Of a DNA stretch of 54,507 nt, positions 41,043-49,393 are shown in pieces (the first letter of the stretch is position 1; each line of letters starts with the position of its first letter). The translations under genes and the position numbers were made by a program. This DNA is from Alistipes sp. GTDB taxonomy: Bacteria > Bacteroidota > Bacteroidia > Bacteroidales > Rikenellaceae. The stretch covers positions 1-54,507 of the forward strand of contig JAFTOU010000008.1 in NCBI GenBank assembly GCA_017463615.1, given 5' to 3'. The notes under the pieces were generated by a model. It did no database searches and was not told where the DNA came from. It saw only the letters and a list, made by a program, of their open reading frames with translations.

Positions 41043-41905
41043 ATATAAAGACTATTTTCCCAGATTATACGCTCATAGATACGGGCGATGGCGAGAAGCT
41101 GGAGCGCTTTGGTGGCTACACACTCCGCCGTCCTGAGCCGCAGGCTATCTGGCGCAAGACGCTTACGGAGCAGCAGTGGGCAAGCGCTGCCGATGCCTCG
41201 TTTATGCGCGATGCTAAGAGCGAGGAGCGTGGCGAGTGGCGACTCAAGCCCAATATGCCTTCGCGCTGGAGCGTTAAGTACGACTATAAGGATATGCACC
41301 TGAGTATGCGCCTGGGACTTACATCCTTCAAGCATGTGGGTATCTTCCCCGAGCAGGCTGCAAACTGGAACTTTATATACGACACCTGCCGCGAGATAGG
41401 CAGCGCTAAGGTGCTCAACCTCTTTGCCTATACGGGTGGTGCTACCCTCGCTGCACGCGCTGCAGGGGCAGAGGTTACCCATGTGGACTCGGTGAAGCAG
41501 GTGGTCACTTGGTCGCGCGAGAATATGGAGTCAAGTGGCCTTGAGGGCGTGCGCTGGATTGTTGAGGATGCGCTGAAGTTTGTGCAGCGCGAGGTGCGCC
41601 GCGGAAATCGCTATAACGGCATTATCCTTGACCCGCCAGCATACGGCCGCGGTGCTAATGGCGAGAAGTGGGTGCTTGAGGAGCATATCACCCAGATGCT
41701 TGAGTGCTGCGCCGAGCTACTGGAGCGAAAAAATGCCTTCCTTGTGCTCAACCTATACTCTATGGGACTATCCTCTACTCTCGCCCGTACGGCAGTGCGC
41801 CAGTGCTTCGGCGCCCCGAAAATGGAGGAGTGCGGCGAGCTCTACTTTGAGGATAATGCCGCAAAACAGCTTCCGCTGGGCACTTACTACCGCTTCAAAC
41901 GATAA
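41039..41905 (+). CDS. Class I SAM-dependent rRNA methyltransferase (RlmI/RlmK-like)
   Basis: 288 residues. The Rossmann core begins at VLNLFAYTGGATLAARAAGA (motif I, about 123). VTHVDSVKQVVTWSREN binds the ribose of SAM, and LDPPAYGRG is the catalytic NPP-like motif. The N-terminal 110 residues match the central part of 23S rRNA cytosine-5 or guanine-7 methyltransferases, without a PUA domain. Co-transcribed with the U32 gene (ATGA overlap). The exact nucleotide is not predictable. A MITE-like element follows its stop. Confidence 0.85.
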   Translation: MNIKTIFPDYTLIDTGDGEKLERFGGYTLRRPEPQAIWRKTLTEQQWASAADASFMRDAKSEERGEWRLKPNMPSRWSVKYDYKDMHLSMRLGLTSFKHVGIFPEQAANWNFIYDTCREIGSAKVLNLFAYTGGATLAARAAGAEVTHVDSVKQVVTWSRENMESSGLEGVRWIVEDALKFVQREVRRGNRYNGIILDPPAYGRGANGEKWVLEEHITQMLECCAELLERKNAFLVLNLYSMGLSSTLARTAVRQCFGAPKMEECGELYFEDNAAKQLPLGTYYRFKR

Positions 41906-41922
41906 AAATTATAGATTCAAGA

Positions 41923-42113
41923 GGTAGGTTCTATAAATTAGGGCGAGGTGATTTTGGAGGTTATTTCGGATAGGTTTCGCCACTCTTTTGAGGGCGTAAT
42001 CGCCGATTATAACCGAGAAAAGCGGCAAAAGATGCCGAAATAAGTCCAAAAGCGACCGCAATAGAATCTACTCAAAAGCAAAAATTACATTTTACTAATT
42101 TATAGAACATACC
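41923..42113 (+). repeat. MITE-like element, copy 2
   Basis: Same element as 21083-21275. The ends GGTAGGTTCTATAAATTAG and (inverted) GGTATGTTCTATAAATTAG are identical to copy 1. The body aligns to copy 1 with a constant offset of 20840 and no gaps to 42072. Base changes between the copies tend to preserve pairing. It lies between the methyltransferase and a small membrane protein gene whose ATG is 4 bp beyond its end. Confidence 0.8.
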
Positions 42114-42117
42114 TCAT

Positions 42118-42384
42118 ATGGTACTTAGTTTATTGATTTTCGGACTTCTGACCGGCTCACTCTGGGCCGTAGTTGTGGGACTTTTTGGAGCAAGTCGTAA
42201 GATTGGCTTCGGCTGGGCATTTGTCCTCTCGCTGCTCCTTACACCTATCGGCGGACTTATCTGCACCCTGCTCTCTGACCCCCTCCCCGCAGGCGAACGC
42301 CGCTGGGGCTGCATCGCCAACCTAATCCTCATCGGCGCAGTAGCAACCCTCGTTCTCTTCGTCCTCGCGCTGTTGGGACTGTAA
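42118..42384 (+). CDS. Small membrane protein, function unknown
   Basis: 88 residues with three hydrophobic segments (about 2-22, 29-50, 67-88) separated by short polar loops (GASRKIGFG, LLSDPLPAGERRWG). Not a family I can name with certainty; small proteins of this kind with a PIGGLICTLL-like segment occur widely in Bacteroidetes. ATG 42118 follows the MITE-like element so closely that its promoter or ribosome site must lie in or before that element. A terminator closes it. Confidence 0.65.
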   Translation: MVLSLLIFGLLTGSLWAVVVGLFGASRKIGFGWAFVLSLLLTPIGGLICTLLSDPLPAGERRWGCIANLILIGAVATLVLFVLALLGL

Positions 42385-42391
42385 AAAAAAC

Positions 42392-42421
42392 AAGCCGTCA
42401 AAAACTGACGGCTTATTTTTT
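42392..42421 (+). terminator. Intrinsic terminator
   Basis: Stem AAGCCGTCA / TGACGGCTT, loop AAAAC, then ATTTTTTT. It ends the transcript of the small membrane protein and, in reverse, may also serve the gene at 42436. Confidence 0.85.
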
Positions 42422-42435
42422 TGTATTAAGCAAAG

Positions 42436-42819
42436 TTACTTCTTGGCCTCGAGGATGGGGAGGTTGGCCTCGGTTGGGATGTAGACAACTTTGTCGGGGA
42501 TGTTGTTCTGCTGGCGGACCCAGAGGTACTGGATGTAGGTGGTGGTGAGAGAGCCGTTCTCAATGCGGATGGCCTCGGCGGCACCCTTGGCGCGCTCAAT
42601 CTCTGCCTGGGCGTTGAGCTTCTCTGCCTCAAGGTTTGCCTTTGCCTCCTCAATCTTAATCTGGCGATTCTGCTCCGCCTTTGCAAGCTCTGCGCGGCCG
42701 CTCATCTCCTGCTGCCATACATTGTACATCGGGATACCGAACATCAGTCCGAGGATAACTGCCAGGGCGATAAGTGAGAGGGTTACCAGGCCCCAGATGG
42801 TCTTTGCTGTGTCTGTCAT
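42436..42819 (-). CDS. Small SPFH/prohibitin-like membrane protein
   Basis: 127 residues. A single N-terminal transmembrane helix (about 9-31) is followed by a long charged coiled coil (about 40-90, AELAKAEQNRQIKIEEAKAN) and a C-terminal VVYIPTEANLPI segment. The second half resembles the C-terminal part of band-7/SPFH proteins (TTTYIQYLWVRQQNN), but the SPFH domain itself is missing. It may be a short membrane scaffold. The start is ATG 42819. Function unknown. Confidence 0.7.
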   Translation of the reverse strand: MTDTAKTIWGLVTLSLIALAVILGLMFGIPMYNVWQQEMSGRAELAKAEQNRQIKIEEAKANLEAEKLNAQAEIERAKGAAEAIRIENGSLTTTYIQYLWVRQQNNIPDKVVYIPTEANLPILEAKK

Positions 42820-42900
42820 AATTATAAAAGTTTAAGTTGTATTTTATACAATAACGAAGCGGGGTGGAGAATATTGTGTGCCTCCCCGCTGAAATAAAAA

Positions 42901-42922
42901 AGGACTATCAAACGATAGTCCT
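42901..42922 (-). terminator. Terminator of rpsU
   Basis: Stem AGGACTATC / GATAGTCCT with loop AAAC; on the minus strand followed by TTTTTTATTTC. A second inverted pair, AGCGGGG / CCCCGCT (42858-42890), lies further along. Confidence 0.8.
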
Positions 42923-42933
42923 CGGTATTGCTA

Positions 42934-43128
42934 CTACTCTGCCTCCTCGCGGTGAAGCTTCTCAACGTAGATAGCGTGTGCCATTCTCTCGCGCTTTGCA
43001 ATTGAAGGCTTTGTGAAGTACTGACGAGCGCGAAGCTCCTTCAGAACACCTGTACGCTCATACTTACGCTTAAACTTCTTGAGGGCACGCTCGATATTCT
43101 CGCCCTCCTTAACTGGCATAATAATCAT
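42934..43128 (-). CDS. rpsU: 30S ribosomal protein S21
   Basis: 64 residues. PVKEGENIERALKKFKRKYE and LKELRARQYFTKPS mark S21 of the Bacteroidetes type. In this phylum S21 is part of the 30S group that sequesters the anti-Shine-Dalgarno sequence. Single gene with its own terminator. Confidence 0.96.
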   Translation of the reverse strand: MIIMPVKEGENIERALKKFKRKYERTGVLKELRARQYFTKPSIAKRERMAHAIYVEKLHREEAE

Positions 43129-43226
43129 AATATTTTCTCTTTTTTAGTTGTTAAATTCTCTTTTGCTTTTGCAGGATTGATTTCAGCGTAGTCCACTACC
43201 TTACTCTGACGACCTGCGGCGTGTTG

Positions 43227-44321
43227 CTATTTATTCTCAAAGAAATCTAAAGGAATAGTGCCGAAGTGAAGATACGGCGCAAGCGATGCAGCCTGCTCCT
43301 TAGTAAATATGTCATCATTTACAATCTCCTCAAACGACTTCCAGCCTCCTTTCGATTTGCGTAGTTGAATAATTCGGTTTATAGCCTTCCGAGTCATATA
43401 TGGATGTAGCTCCAACTCAGAAGCGGGTGCAAAGTTAATATCAATTTTTGAAAAAACACAACTATCGCAGCAAATTTCTTTAGAAAATAGTGCAAAATTT
43501 TCGCTTGTTACGCATCTAAGCTCCGAAATTTGCTCTATTGAGACATATCCACCCAATAATTTGCGGTACATCACAATAGCTGCAGCGGTCTTTGGACCTA
43601 TGCCTCTGAGCTTTACAAGGGTTGCGCTGTCGGCAGAGTTTATCTCAACCTTGCCACCGTATGGCTTCGGCTCGGGGAAGATAACATACCGCGCTAACGA
43701 GTCTGCCATCTGCGGAGTTACCGCCCAGCAGTCTGCCAGCTCCGCCATGCAACGGATACCCTCCACGCCATCCTCGCGGTAGTTGATAACACCCTCCGCC
43801 TGGCGATATGTAAAGCCGATGCTCTGCAGGTAGGCGATACCTACAGTATCTATACGGAAGGGTTCAAAAGGAAATCGCTCGCGTTGTGCACGCTTTGCCT
43901 CCCACTGCTTGCGACGCAGCTGCTTGGTGCTATCTACGGGGTAGCTCTGGCGAGGCTTGGGACGATACTGCTCGCCGATGGTGATATAGGGGCGCAGGGC
44001 GGCAAACATAGAGTCTGTAACGCCATAGCAGAGCGCCACCTCCTCGGCAATCTCAAAGACCTTGCCGCGTGCGCGATACTTGAGAAACGATACGGCGGTA
44101 TGCTTGTCAAACCCCAGTGCGAGAAGCTGCTCGTAGCTCACCGTATTGGGGTCAAAAGCGAAGAGTGAGTCGGGCTTAGATAGCTCTACAGCGTGGTGCG
44201 AGATTACAGCACGCTCAACCTCACCGCTCTTATTGCGGTCGGCGAGGATGATGATGGCCGTAATGGCGAGAATCATCGCAATGAGCACCACTGCTCCCGT
44301 AGCCTGCTGCTTATCTATCAT
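43227..44321 (-). CDS. Helix-hairpin-helix (ComEA-like) membrane-anchored protein
   Basis: 364 residues from ATG 44321. Two GTG codons upstream (44327, 44324) are alternatives. The ATG overlaps the UbiD stop by one base (TGATG). One N-terminal transmembrane helix (about 10-30) is followed by three HhH-like regions: NTVSYEQLLALGFDKHTA, the best match VEINSADSATLVKLRGIGPK (about 225-285), and INFAPASELELHPYMTRKAI. HhH modules bind DNA non-specifically; ComEA relatives act in DNA uptake, but no other competence gene is here. The role is therefore open. Confidence 0.8.
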   Translation of the reverse strand: MIDKQQATGAVVLIAMILAITAIIILADRNKSGEVERAVISHHAVELSKPDSLFAFDPNTVSYEQLLALGFDKHTAVSFLKYRARGKVFEIAEEVALCYGVTDSMFAALRPYITIGEQYRPKPRQSYPVDSTKQLRRKQWEAKRAQRERFPFEPFRIDTVGIAYLQSIGFTYRQAEGVINYREDGVEGIRCMAELADCWAVTPQMADSLARYVIFPEPKPYGGKVEINSADSATLVKLRGIGPKTAAAIVMYRKLLGGYVSIEQISELRCVTSENFALFSKEICCDSCVFSKIDINFAPASELELHPYMTRKAINRIIQLRKSKGGWKSFEEIVNDDIFTKEQAASLAPYLHFGTIPLDFFENK

Positions 44322-46150
44322 CACCACTGAGCTTTATCGGAGAGTAACAACTTGCGGTACTTGAGCGATGGGGATGGGATAAACTCGCCAATGCCGTACT
44401 CGTTCCAGCGACTATCTACCAAGTCTATAACATCGGGCGTAGAGGTCACCACATTCGGGAATCGTGCAGGGTTGCCCTCAGCGCCAGGAACTTTAGCCCT
44501 CGCATCTACGGTAATAACTCCGCCATGGAGCATAACATCGCGGCGTGGGTCGGTATTGGCAGCTGCTATCCAGAGTAAATCTTCGGCGTCAAAGCCCTCG
44601 GCACGACTATCAAAGAGTGCTATGCAGTTGCACTTAACGCCCTGCTGTGAGGCTATAGCTGCAAGCTCTACATCCTGGTCGTTGTCGGCAAAGAGTAGCA
44701 GAGTGCTCCAGCGCTCAACAAGGGAGTAGTCAGCTGTAACACCCTCAGGTAGAGAGAGATTGGTGACAGTAGGCACGGTGGCGTTATTCACATCTACAGT
44801 CGTGAGGTCCAAGGCAATCTTGCCACCATAGCCATTTGTTGCCGTTGCGTGGTCAAGCACATCGTAGATACCCTCGCCACGGATAATAGCCTCGGCAGGG
44901 TTGCATCCGCGGATAAGGGCGGAGAGCTGCTCGCTGCTACGCACATCGGTAGTGGCAGGGGTGAGGACAAGGTACTTGTTGAACATCATCTGCCCAGCGC
45001 TCCACATACCCTGCGTAACCTTTGTCGCCTGACCTGCATAGCGGCTATGGATAGATAGCACCGCGATATTGTGCGATGTGCCCGCTGTAGGCATAGTCAT
45101 ATCTACAATCTCGGGCTGCATAACAAGGCGTATAGGCGCAAGGAAGATACGCTCGGTAGCGATAGATATATAGGCATCCTCCTGCGGAGGTACACCCACG
45201 ACAGTTGCAGGATAGACGGCATCCTTGCGGTGCGTAATGGCTGTGACATGGAGGCGAGGGTAGAGGTCGGTGAGCGAGTAGAAACCCGTATGGTCGCCAA
45301 AATCGCCCTCCACGGCCAGCGGCTCGGAGGTATCTACATAGCCCTCAATAACGAAATCGCAGTCGTCGGGAACATAGATGTCGTTTGTGATACACTTGAC
45401 CAGCTTAACGGGTCTCTTGCGCAGAAAACCCGCCAGCAGATACTCGTCCAGATTGTCGGGCATAGGGGCAGTAGCGGCGTAGGTATAGGCCGGGTCGCCA
45501 CCGATAGCCACCGATACGGGCATAGGCTTGCCCAATGCTTTATAGCCCTCGTAGTGGCGTGCGCCAGTCTTATGGCGGTGCCAGTGCATACCCGTAGTGT
45601 GGTTGTCAAAGACCTGCATACGGTACATGCCGACATTGCGAACACCTGTATATGGGTCAAGGGTGTTCACCATCGGCAGTGTGACGAATCGTCCACCGTC
45701 GCAGCCCCAGCTCTTGAGTATGGGCAGTATATCCAACGAGGCATCATCGCCCTTGAGCACTACCTGCTGGCACTCTCCTCGGCGCTTAAGTTTCTTTGGA
45801 AACCACTTGGCAACCTCCGTAAGCAGGGGGAGCATCTTCAGCTTATCGTAGATGCTATCCTTAGGCGTTGTTACCTGACGCAGCAGAGAGTCTATGCTAC
45901 GGGTAATATCCTCGGGTCGCTCCACGCCAAGGGCGAGGGATATACGACGCTCGGAGCCCATCATATTTGTCAGCACCGCAAAGCCCTTATCGGTATTCTC
46001 AAAGAGCAGAGCCTTACCGCCACCGGGCTGCTTGACCTGACGGTCGGTAATCTCGGCAATCTCGTAAATGGATGAAACCGGAGTGCCGATGCGAATCAAC
46101 TCACCGGCACTCTGTAGTGTTTCAATATAGTCTCTTAAGTTTTTGTACAT
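44321..46150 (-). CDS. UbiD family decarboxylase (menaquinone biosynthesis type)
   Basis: 609 residues, the long UbiD form. The N-terminus MYKNLRDYIETLQSAGELIR is followed by GKALLFEN and GGDPAYTYAATAPMP. Active-site elements for prenylated FMN include VEGDFGDHTGFYS with the conserved Asp/Glu. UbiD enzymes decarboxylate aromatic or enoic acids. In Bacteroidetes this form is usually annotated for menaquinone precursor decarboxylation. No UbiX partner is in the window. It lies 3 bp after the GlpT-like gene. Confidence 0.88.
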   Translation of the reverse strand: MYKNLRDYIETLQSAGELIRIGTPVSSIYEIAEITDRQVKQPGGGKALLFENTDKGFAVLTNMMGSERRISLALGVERPEDITRSIDSLLRQVTTPKDSIYDKLKMLPLLTEVAKWFPKKLKRRGECQQVVLKGDDASLDILPILKSWGCDGGRFVTLPMVNTLDPYTGVRNVGMYRMQVFDNHTTGMHWHRHKTGARHYEGYKALGKPMPVSVAIGGDPAYTYAATAPMPDNLDEYLLAGFLRKRPVKLVKCITNDIYVPDDCDFVIEGYVDTSEPLAVEGDFGDHTGFYSLTDLYPRLHVTAITHRKDAVYPATVVGVPPQEDAYISIATERIFLAPIRLVMQPEIVDMTMPTAGTSHNIAVLSIHSRYAGQATKVTQGMWSAGQMMFNKYLVLTPATTDVRSSEQLSALIRGCNPAEAIIRGEGIYDVLDHATATNGYGGKIALDLTTVDVNNATVPTVTNLSLPEGVTADYSLVERWSTLLLFADNDQDVELAAIASQQGVKCNCIALFDSRAEGFDAEDLLWIAAANTDPRRDVMLHGGVITVDARAKVPGAEGNPARFPNVVTSTPDVIDLVDSRWNEYGIGEFIPSPSLKYRKLLLSDKAQW

Positions 46151-46153
46151 ACT

Positions 46154-47587
46154 TTACTTTGTTGCTGCAGCGATACGCTCCTCCATCATACGCTTCTCCT
46201 TATTCCAAGAGATTGCGCAGATTACAGCTGCCAGAAGTGCACCGCCAACAAATACCCAGAATGTAGCGTTCCAGCCCCAAGAACTCTCGGCAACATATCC
46301 GAGGACAATCTTAGAGAGTACTGCATCGCCGAGCAGGTAGCCCCAGAGGCTCAAGAAACCAGCTACAGTACCTGCTGCATTCTTCGGTACGATAGCAAGA
46401 CCCTGAATGCCAATCATCGCCACAGGAGCATAGATAGCACCACCGATAAGCGCCAGTGAGCCATAGATGAGCCAAGTGATAGGGATGTTGGTAAACTCTG
46501 CAACAGCGCCTGCCTGCCAGTATACCAAGATACCGATAGCTACGGCGATAAGGAAGATAACATTTACTGGAGCGCAACGGCCATTGAAGAACTTAGACGA
46601 TATCCAACCTCCGAGGATAGTACCTGGGATGCCGGCATACTCGCGAATAGCGTATGCAAGCGATGCGTCGTCCTTGCTCCACTCGTACACCTCTGTGAGG
46701 TATGTAGGTGACCAGTCGGCAATACCGTAGCGGATAAGGTAAATGAATACATTTGCGCAAGCGATAAGCCAGAGCAGCTTGTTCTTGAAGATGTAGTCCA
46801 CAAACAGGCGGCGGAACGGAATCTTATCCTCCTCGCCCTTAGCTGCCTTTGCACCAGAGTAGTCGTTACGGTACTTCTCAATCTCCGGAAGGCCACAAGA
46901 GCCTGGTGTATCGCGGATAGCCCACCAGCAGAACAGTGCAATAAGCAGAGCCACAGCAGCAGGAACAACAAAGGCTGCACGCCAAGTCTCAGCAATGCCC
47001 AGAGTGCCGAAAATCAGCACGCCCATAGGGATAAGCAGACCCAGAGTGCCGTTACCCACATTGTGAGCCGTGTTCCAAACAGACATCTTGAAGCTGCGCT
47101 CGTTGGTAGAGAACCAGTGTGCCAGTACGCGGCCGCATGGAGGCCAACCCATACCCGACAGCCAACCTGCCAGCAGCATAAATACGAACATAAGACCAAC
47201 GGTTACCGAGTAGTTGCCATTAACGCCTGTAGGGTAAGGCAGAATACCCGCTACAATCATCACTAACGACGAAAGAATAAGACCGATAGTCATAAACTTG
47301 CGGGCGTCAGAGCGGTCCGAGAGGCTACCCATCAAAAACTTACTGAATGCGTAGGCAATCGGAATACCCGACATTGCAAGACCAGCACCAGCCTTGTCAA
47401 TAAGGCCGTCCTCAATCATACCTGGAGCTGCAAGGGAGAGGTTCTTACGAACCAAGTAGTAGGCTGCATAGCCCAAGAAGATGCCCAGAAAGACCTTGAG
47501 TCGCATACGCTTGTACTCGGGGTCAATCTTCTCCTGTGGAAGTAGCGGCTTATGTGCCGGCGGTTTCATAAAGTCTAAGAATCCCAT
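46154..47587 (-). CDS. MFS transporter, glycerol-3-phosphate/hexose-phosphate (GlpT/UhpT) family
   Basis: 477 residues with 12 predicted membrane helices. The organophosphate:phosphate antiporter signatures are present: YAAYYLVRKNLSLAAPGMIE, GSLSDRSDARKFM, WLSGMGWPPCGRVLAHWFS, and NTAHNVGNGTLGLL. A charged central loop (about 220-255) separates the halves. It probably exchanges glycerol-3-phosphate or a similar phosphate ester for inorganic phosphate at the inner membrane. The substrate within the family is uncertain. Confidence 0.9.
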   Translation of the reverse strand: MGFLDFMKPPAHKPLLPQEKIDPEYKRMRLKVFLGIFLGYAAYYLVRKNLSLAAPGMIEDGLIDKAGAGLAMSGIPIAYAFSKFLMGSLSDRSDARKFMTIGLILSSLVMIVAGILPYPTGVNGNYSVTVGLMFVFMLLAGWLSGMGWPPCGRVLAHWFSTNERSFKMSVWNTAHNVGNGTLGLLIPMGVLIFGTLGIAETWRAAFVVPAAVALLIALFCWWAIRDTPGSCGLPEIEKYRNDYSGAKAAKGEEDKIPFRRLFVDYIFKNKLLWLIACANVFIYLIRYGIADWSPTYLTEVYEWSKDDASLAYAIREYAGIPGTILGGWISSKFFNGRCAPVNVIFLIAVAIGILVYWQAGAVAEFTNIPITWLIYGSLALIGGAIYAPVAMIGIQGLAIVPKNAAGTVAGFLSLWGYLLGDAVLSKIVLGYVAESSWGWNATFWVFVGGALLAAVICAISWNKEKRMMEERIAAATK

Positions 47588-47628
47588 TTTTTTGGTTTTT
47601 TAGTTTGGTTTATAATTAGGTTAATTAG

Positions 47629-48588
47629 TTACAGTTTGATGTCGTAAATCTGTATTACGCCAACAAGGTGCTTCTGCTTATCTACAACAAGCAGCGAGTT
47701 AATCTTATGGCGGGTCATCATCTTCTCAGCCTCAATGAGCTTCTCCTCGGGATGAATCATCTTTGGCGAAGGAGAGGCAATATCCATCGGACGGATGTTG
47801 AAGAACTCCGCCTGACGGCTCTCCATAGCACGACGAACATCTCCGTCGGTAACAATACCCAGAATCTCCTCGCCACGGCAGATGACAATAAGTCCCAGAC
47901 CACCCTGCGAGATGCGCTGAATCATCTCTGTTGCCGAGCAGTCCTCGTCAACAACAGGTAGCTCCGTGCGGTGCATAACATTGCCCACGGTCATCAGCAG
48001 TCGGCGACCCAAGCTGCCACCTGGGTGCAGGCGTGCGTAGTCCATAGAGGTGAAGTTGCGCACCTTCATCAGCGAGCAGGCAAGGGCATCGCCCATAGCC
48101 AGCTGTGCCGTAGTGGAGGTCGTCGGTGCAAGGTGCAGGATGCAGGCCTCGCGCTCAACCTTGACATCAAGGTGGATGTCGGAGTTCTTAGCCAGCGAGG
48201 AGTTGCTATTGCCAGTCATAGAGATTAGGAAGTTGCCATTGTCGTGGATGAATGGCACGATTTTCAGCACCTCGTCGGTCTCGCCCGAGTAGGAGAGGGC
48301 AATGACTATATCGCCCTTGGAAATCATACCCAAATCGCCATGGAATGCCTCGCCTGGGTGCATATAGAAGCTCGGAGTACCAGTACTTGCAAGGGTCGCA
48401 GCAATCTTCTTTGCCACCAAGCCACTCTTGCCCATACCGGTCATAATAACCTTGCCGTTACACTCTAAAATAGTCTCAACTGCGCGCACAAACTCGTCGC
48501 CAAGGTCGCGCTTTATTCTCAGCAGTGCATCTGCCTCTGTTTGCAGCGCATCTTTAGCGATATCAAGTATCAGTTGTTTAGTATTCAT
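47629..48588 (-). CDS. kdsD: Arabinose-5-phosphate isomerase (KpsF/GutQ/KdsD)
   Basis: 319 residues from ATG 48588 (MNTKQLILDIAKDA); the TTG 48606 frame is not needed. The SIS domain (about 25-170) has VIMTGMGKSGLVAKKIAATL and DIVIALSYSGETDE. Two CBS motifs fill the C-terminal half (LPVVDEDCSATEM; INSLLVVDKQKHLVGVIQ). It converts ribulose-5-phosphate to arabinose-5-phosphate, the first step to KDO of lipid A core. It follows kdsA in the same direction by 38 bp. Confidence 0.94.
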   Translation of the reverse strand: MNTKQLILDIAKDALQTEADALLRIKRDLGDEFVRAVETILECNGKVIMTGMGKSGLVAKKIAATLASTGTPSFYMHPGEAFHGDLGMISKGDIVIALSYSGETDEVLKIVPFIHDNGNFLISMTGNSNSSLAKNSDIHLDVKVEREACILHLAPTTSTTAQLAMGDALACSLMKVRNFTSMDYARLHPGGSLGRRLLMTVGNVMHRTELPVVDEDCSATEMIQRISQGGLGLIVICRGEEILGIVTDGDVRRAMESRQAEFFNIRPMDIASPSPKMIHPEEKLIEAEKMMTRHKINSLLVVDKQKHLVGVIQIYDIKL

Positions 48589-48626
48589 AGTTTTACAAAA
48601 AAGCAATTTTAGGGGGTGAATAATAC

Positions 48627-49379
48627 TTATAATAGTGATTTAATAACATTCTCAAGGTTGTCCAGGCAGAGCATATTAGGTCCGTCGCTCAGTGCATTGT
48701 CTGGGTCGGGGTGTACCTCAAAGAAGTAGCCCGTAGCGCCGAAAGCCTTGGCTGCCAATGCCATAGCGGGCACATACTCGCGATTGCCACCCGTCTTGCC
48801 TCCTGCAGCACCTGGGCGTTGCACGGAGTGTGTGCAGTCCATAATCACACGCGGAGCAATGGCAAGCATATCGGGGATGTTGCGGAAATCAACCACAAGG
48901 TTGTTGTACCCAAAGCTGTTTCCGCGCTCGGTGAGCCACACCTCCTTAGCGCCCGACTCAATAGCCTTCTGGTATGGATAGACCATATCCACACCAGAGA
49001 GGAACTGAGCTTTCTTGATATTTACCACCTTGCCCGTCTTTGCAGCGGCAACCAGCAGGTCGGTCTGTCGGCAGAGGAAAGCGGGTATCTGCAACACATC
49101 CACCGCTTGAGCGGCAACATCTGCCTGCCAAGCCTCGTGAATATCGGTAAGCAGTCTCAGCCCCCACTTGCTCTTCACATCGGAGAGCATCTGCAGTCCG
49201 CGCTCTATGCCCACACCGCGGTAGGAGGAGATAGAGGTACGGTTTGCCTTGTCAAAGGAGGCCTTGAAGATAACCTCCACGCCCAATCGCTTGTTTATCT
49301 CTACAATACGCTCGGCAACCGCATCAAGCACCTCAGCACTCTCAATGACGCACGGCCCGGCAATAAATATTGGTTTCAT
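48627..49379 (-). CDS. kdsA: 3-deoxy-D-manno-octulosonate 8-phosphate synthase
   Basis: 250 residues. IFIAGPCVIESAEVLDAVAE, FKASFDKANRTSISSYRGVG and VIMDCTHSVQRPGAAGGKTGG identify KdsA. It condenses arabinose-5-phosphate with phosphoenolpyruvate. Slightly short at the N-terminus relative to the enterobacterial enzyme but complete in the barrel. Follows the GH2 gene by 14 bp. Confidence 0.96.
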   Translation of the reverse strand: MKPIFIAGPCVIESAEVLDAVAERIVEINKRLGVEVIFKASFDKANRTSISSYRGVGIERGLQMLSDVKSKWGLRLLTDIHEAWQADVAAQAVDVLQIPAFLCRQTDLLVAAAKTGKVVNIKKAQFLSGVDMVYPYQKAIESGAKEVWLTERGNSFGYNNLVVDFRNIPDMLAIAPRVIMDCTHSVQRPGAAGGKTGGNREYVPAMALAAKAFGATGYFFEVHPDPDNALSDGPNMLCLDNLENVIKSLL

Positions 49380-49393
49380 TGTCTATTTTTATA

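Noticed and set aside
45071-46075. 334-codon open frame antisense to the UbiD gene
   Set aside because: Shadow frame produced by codon bias; the UbiD family motifs are on the other strand.
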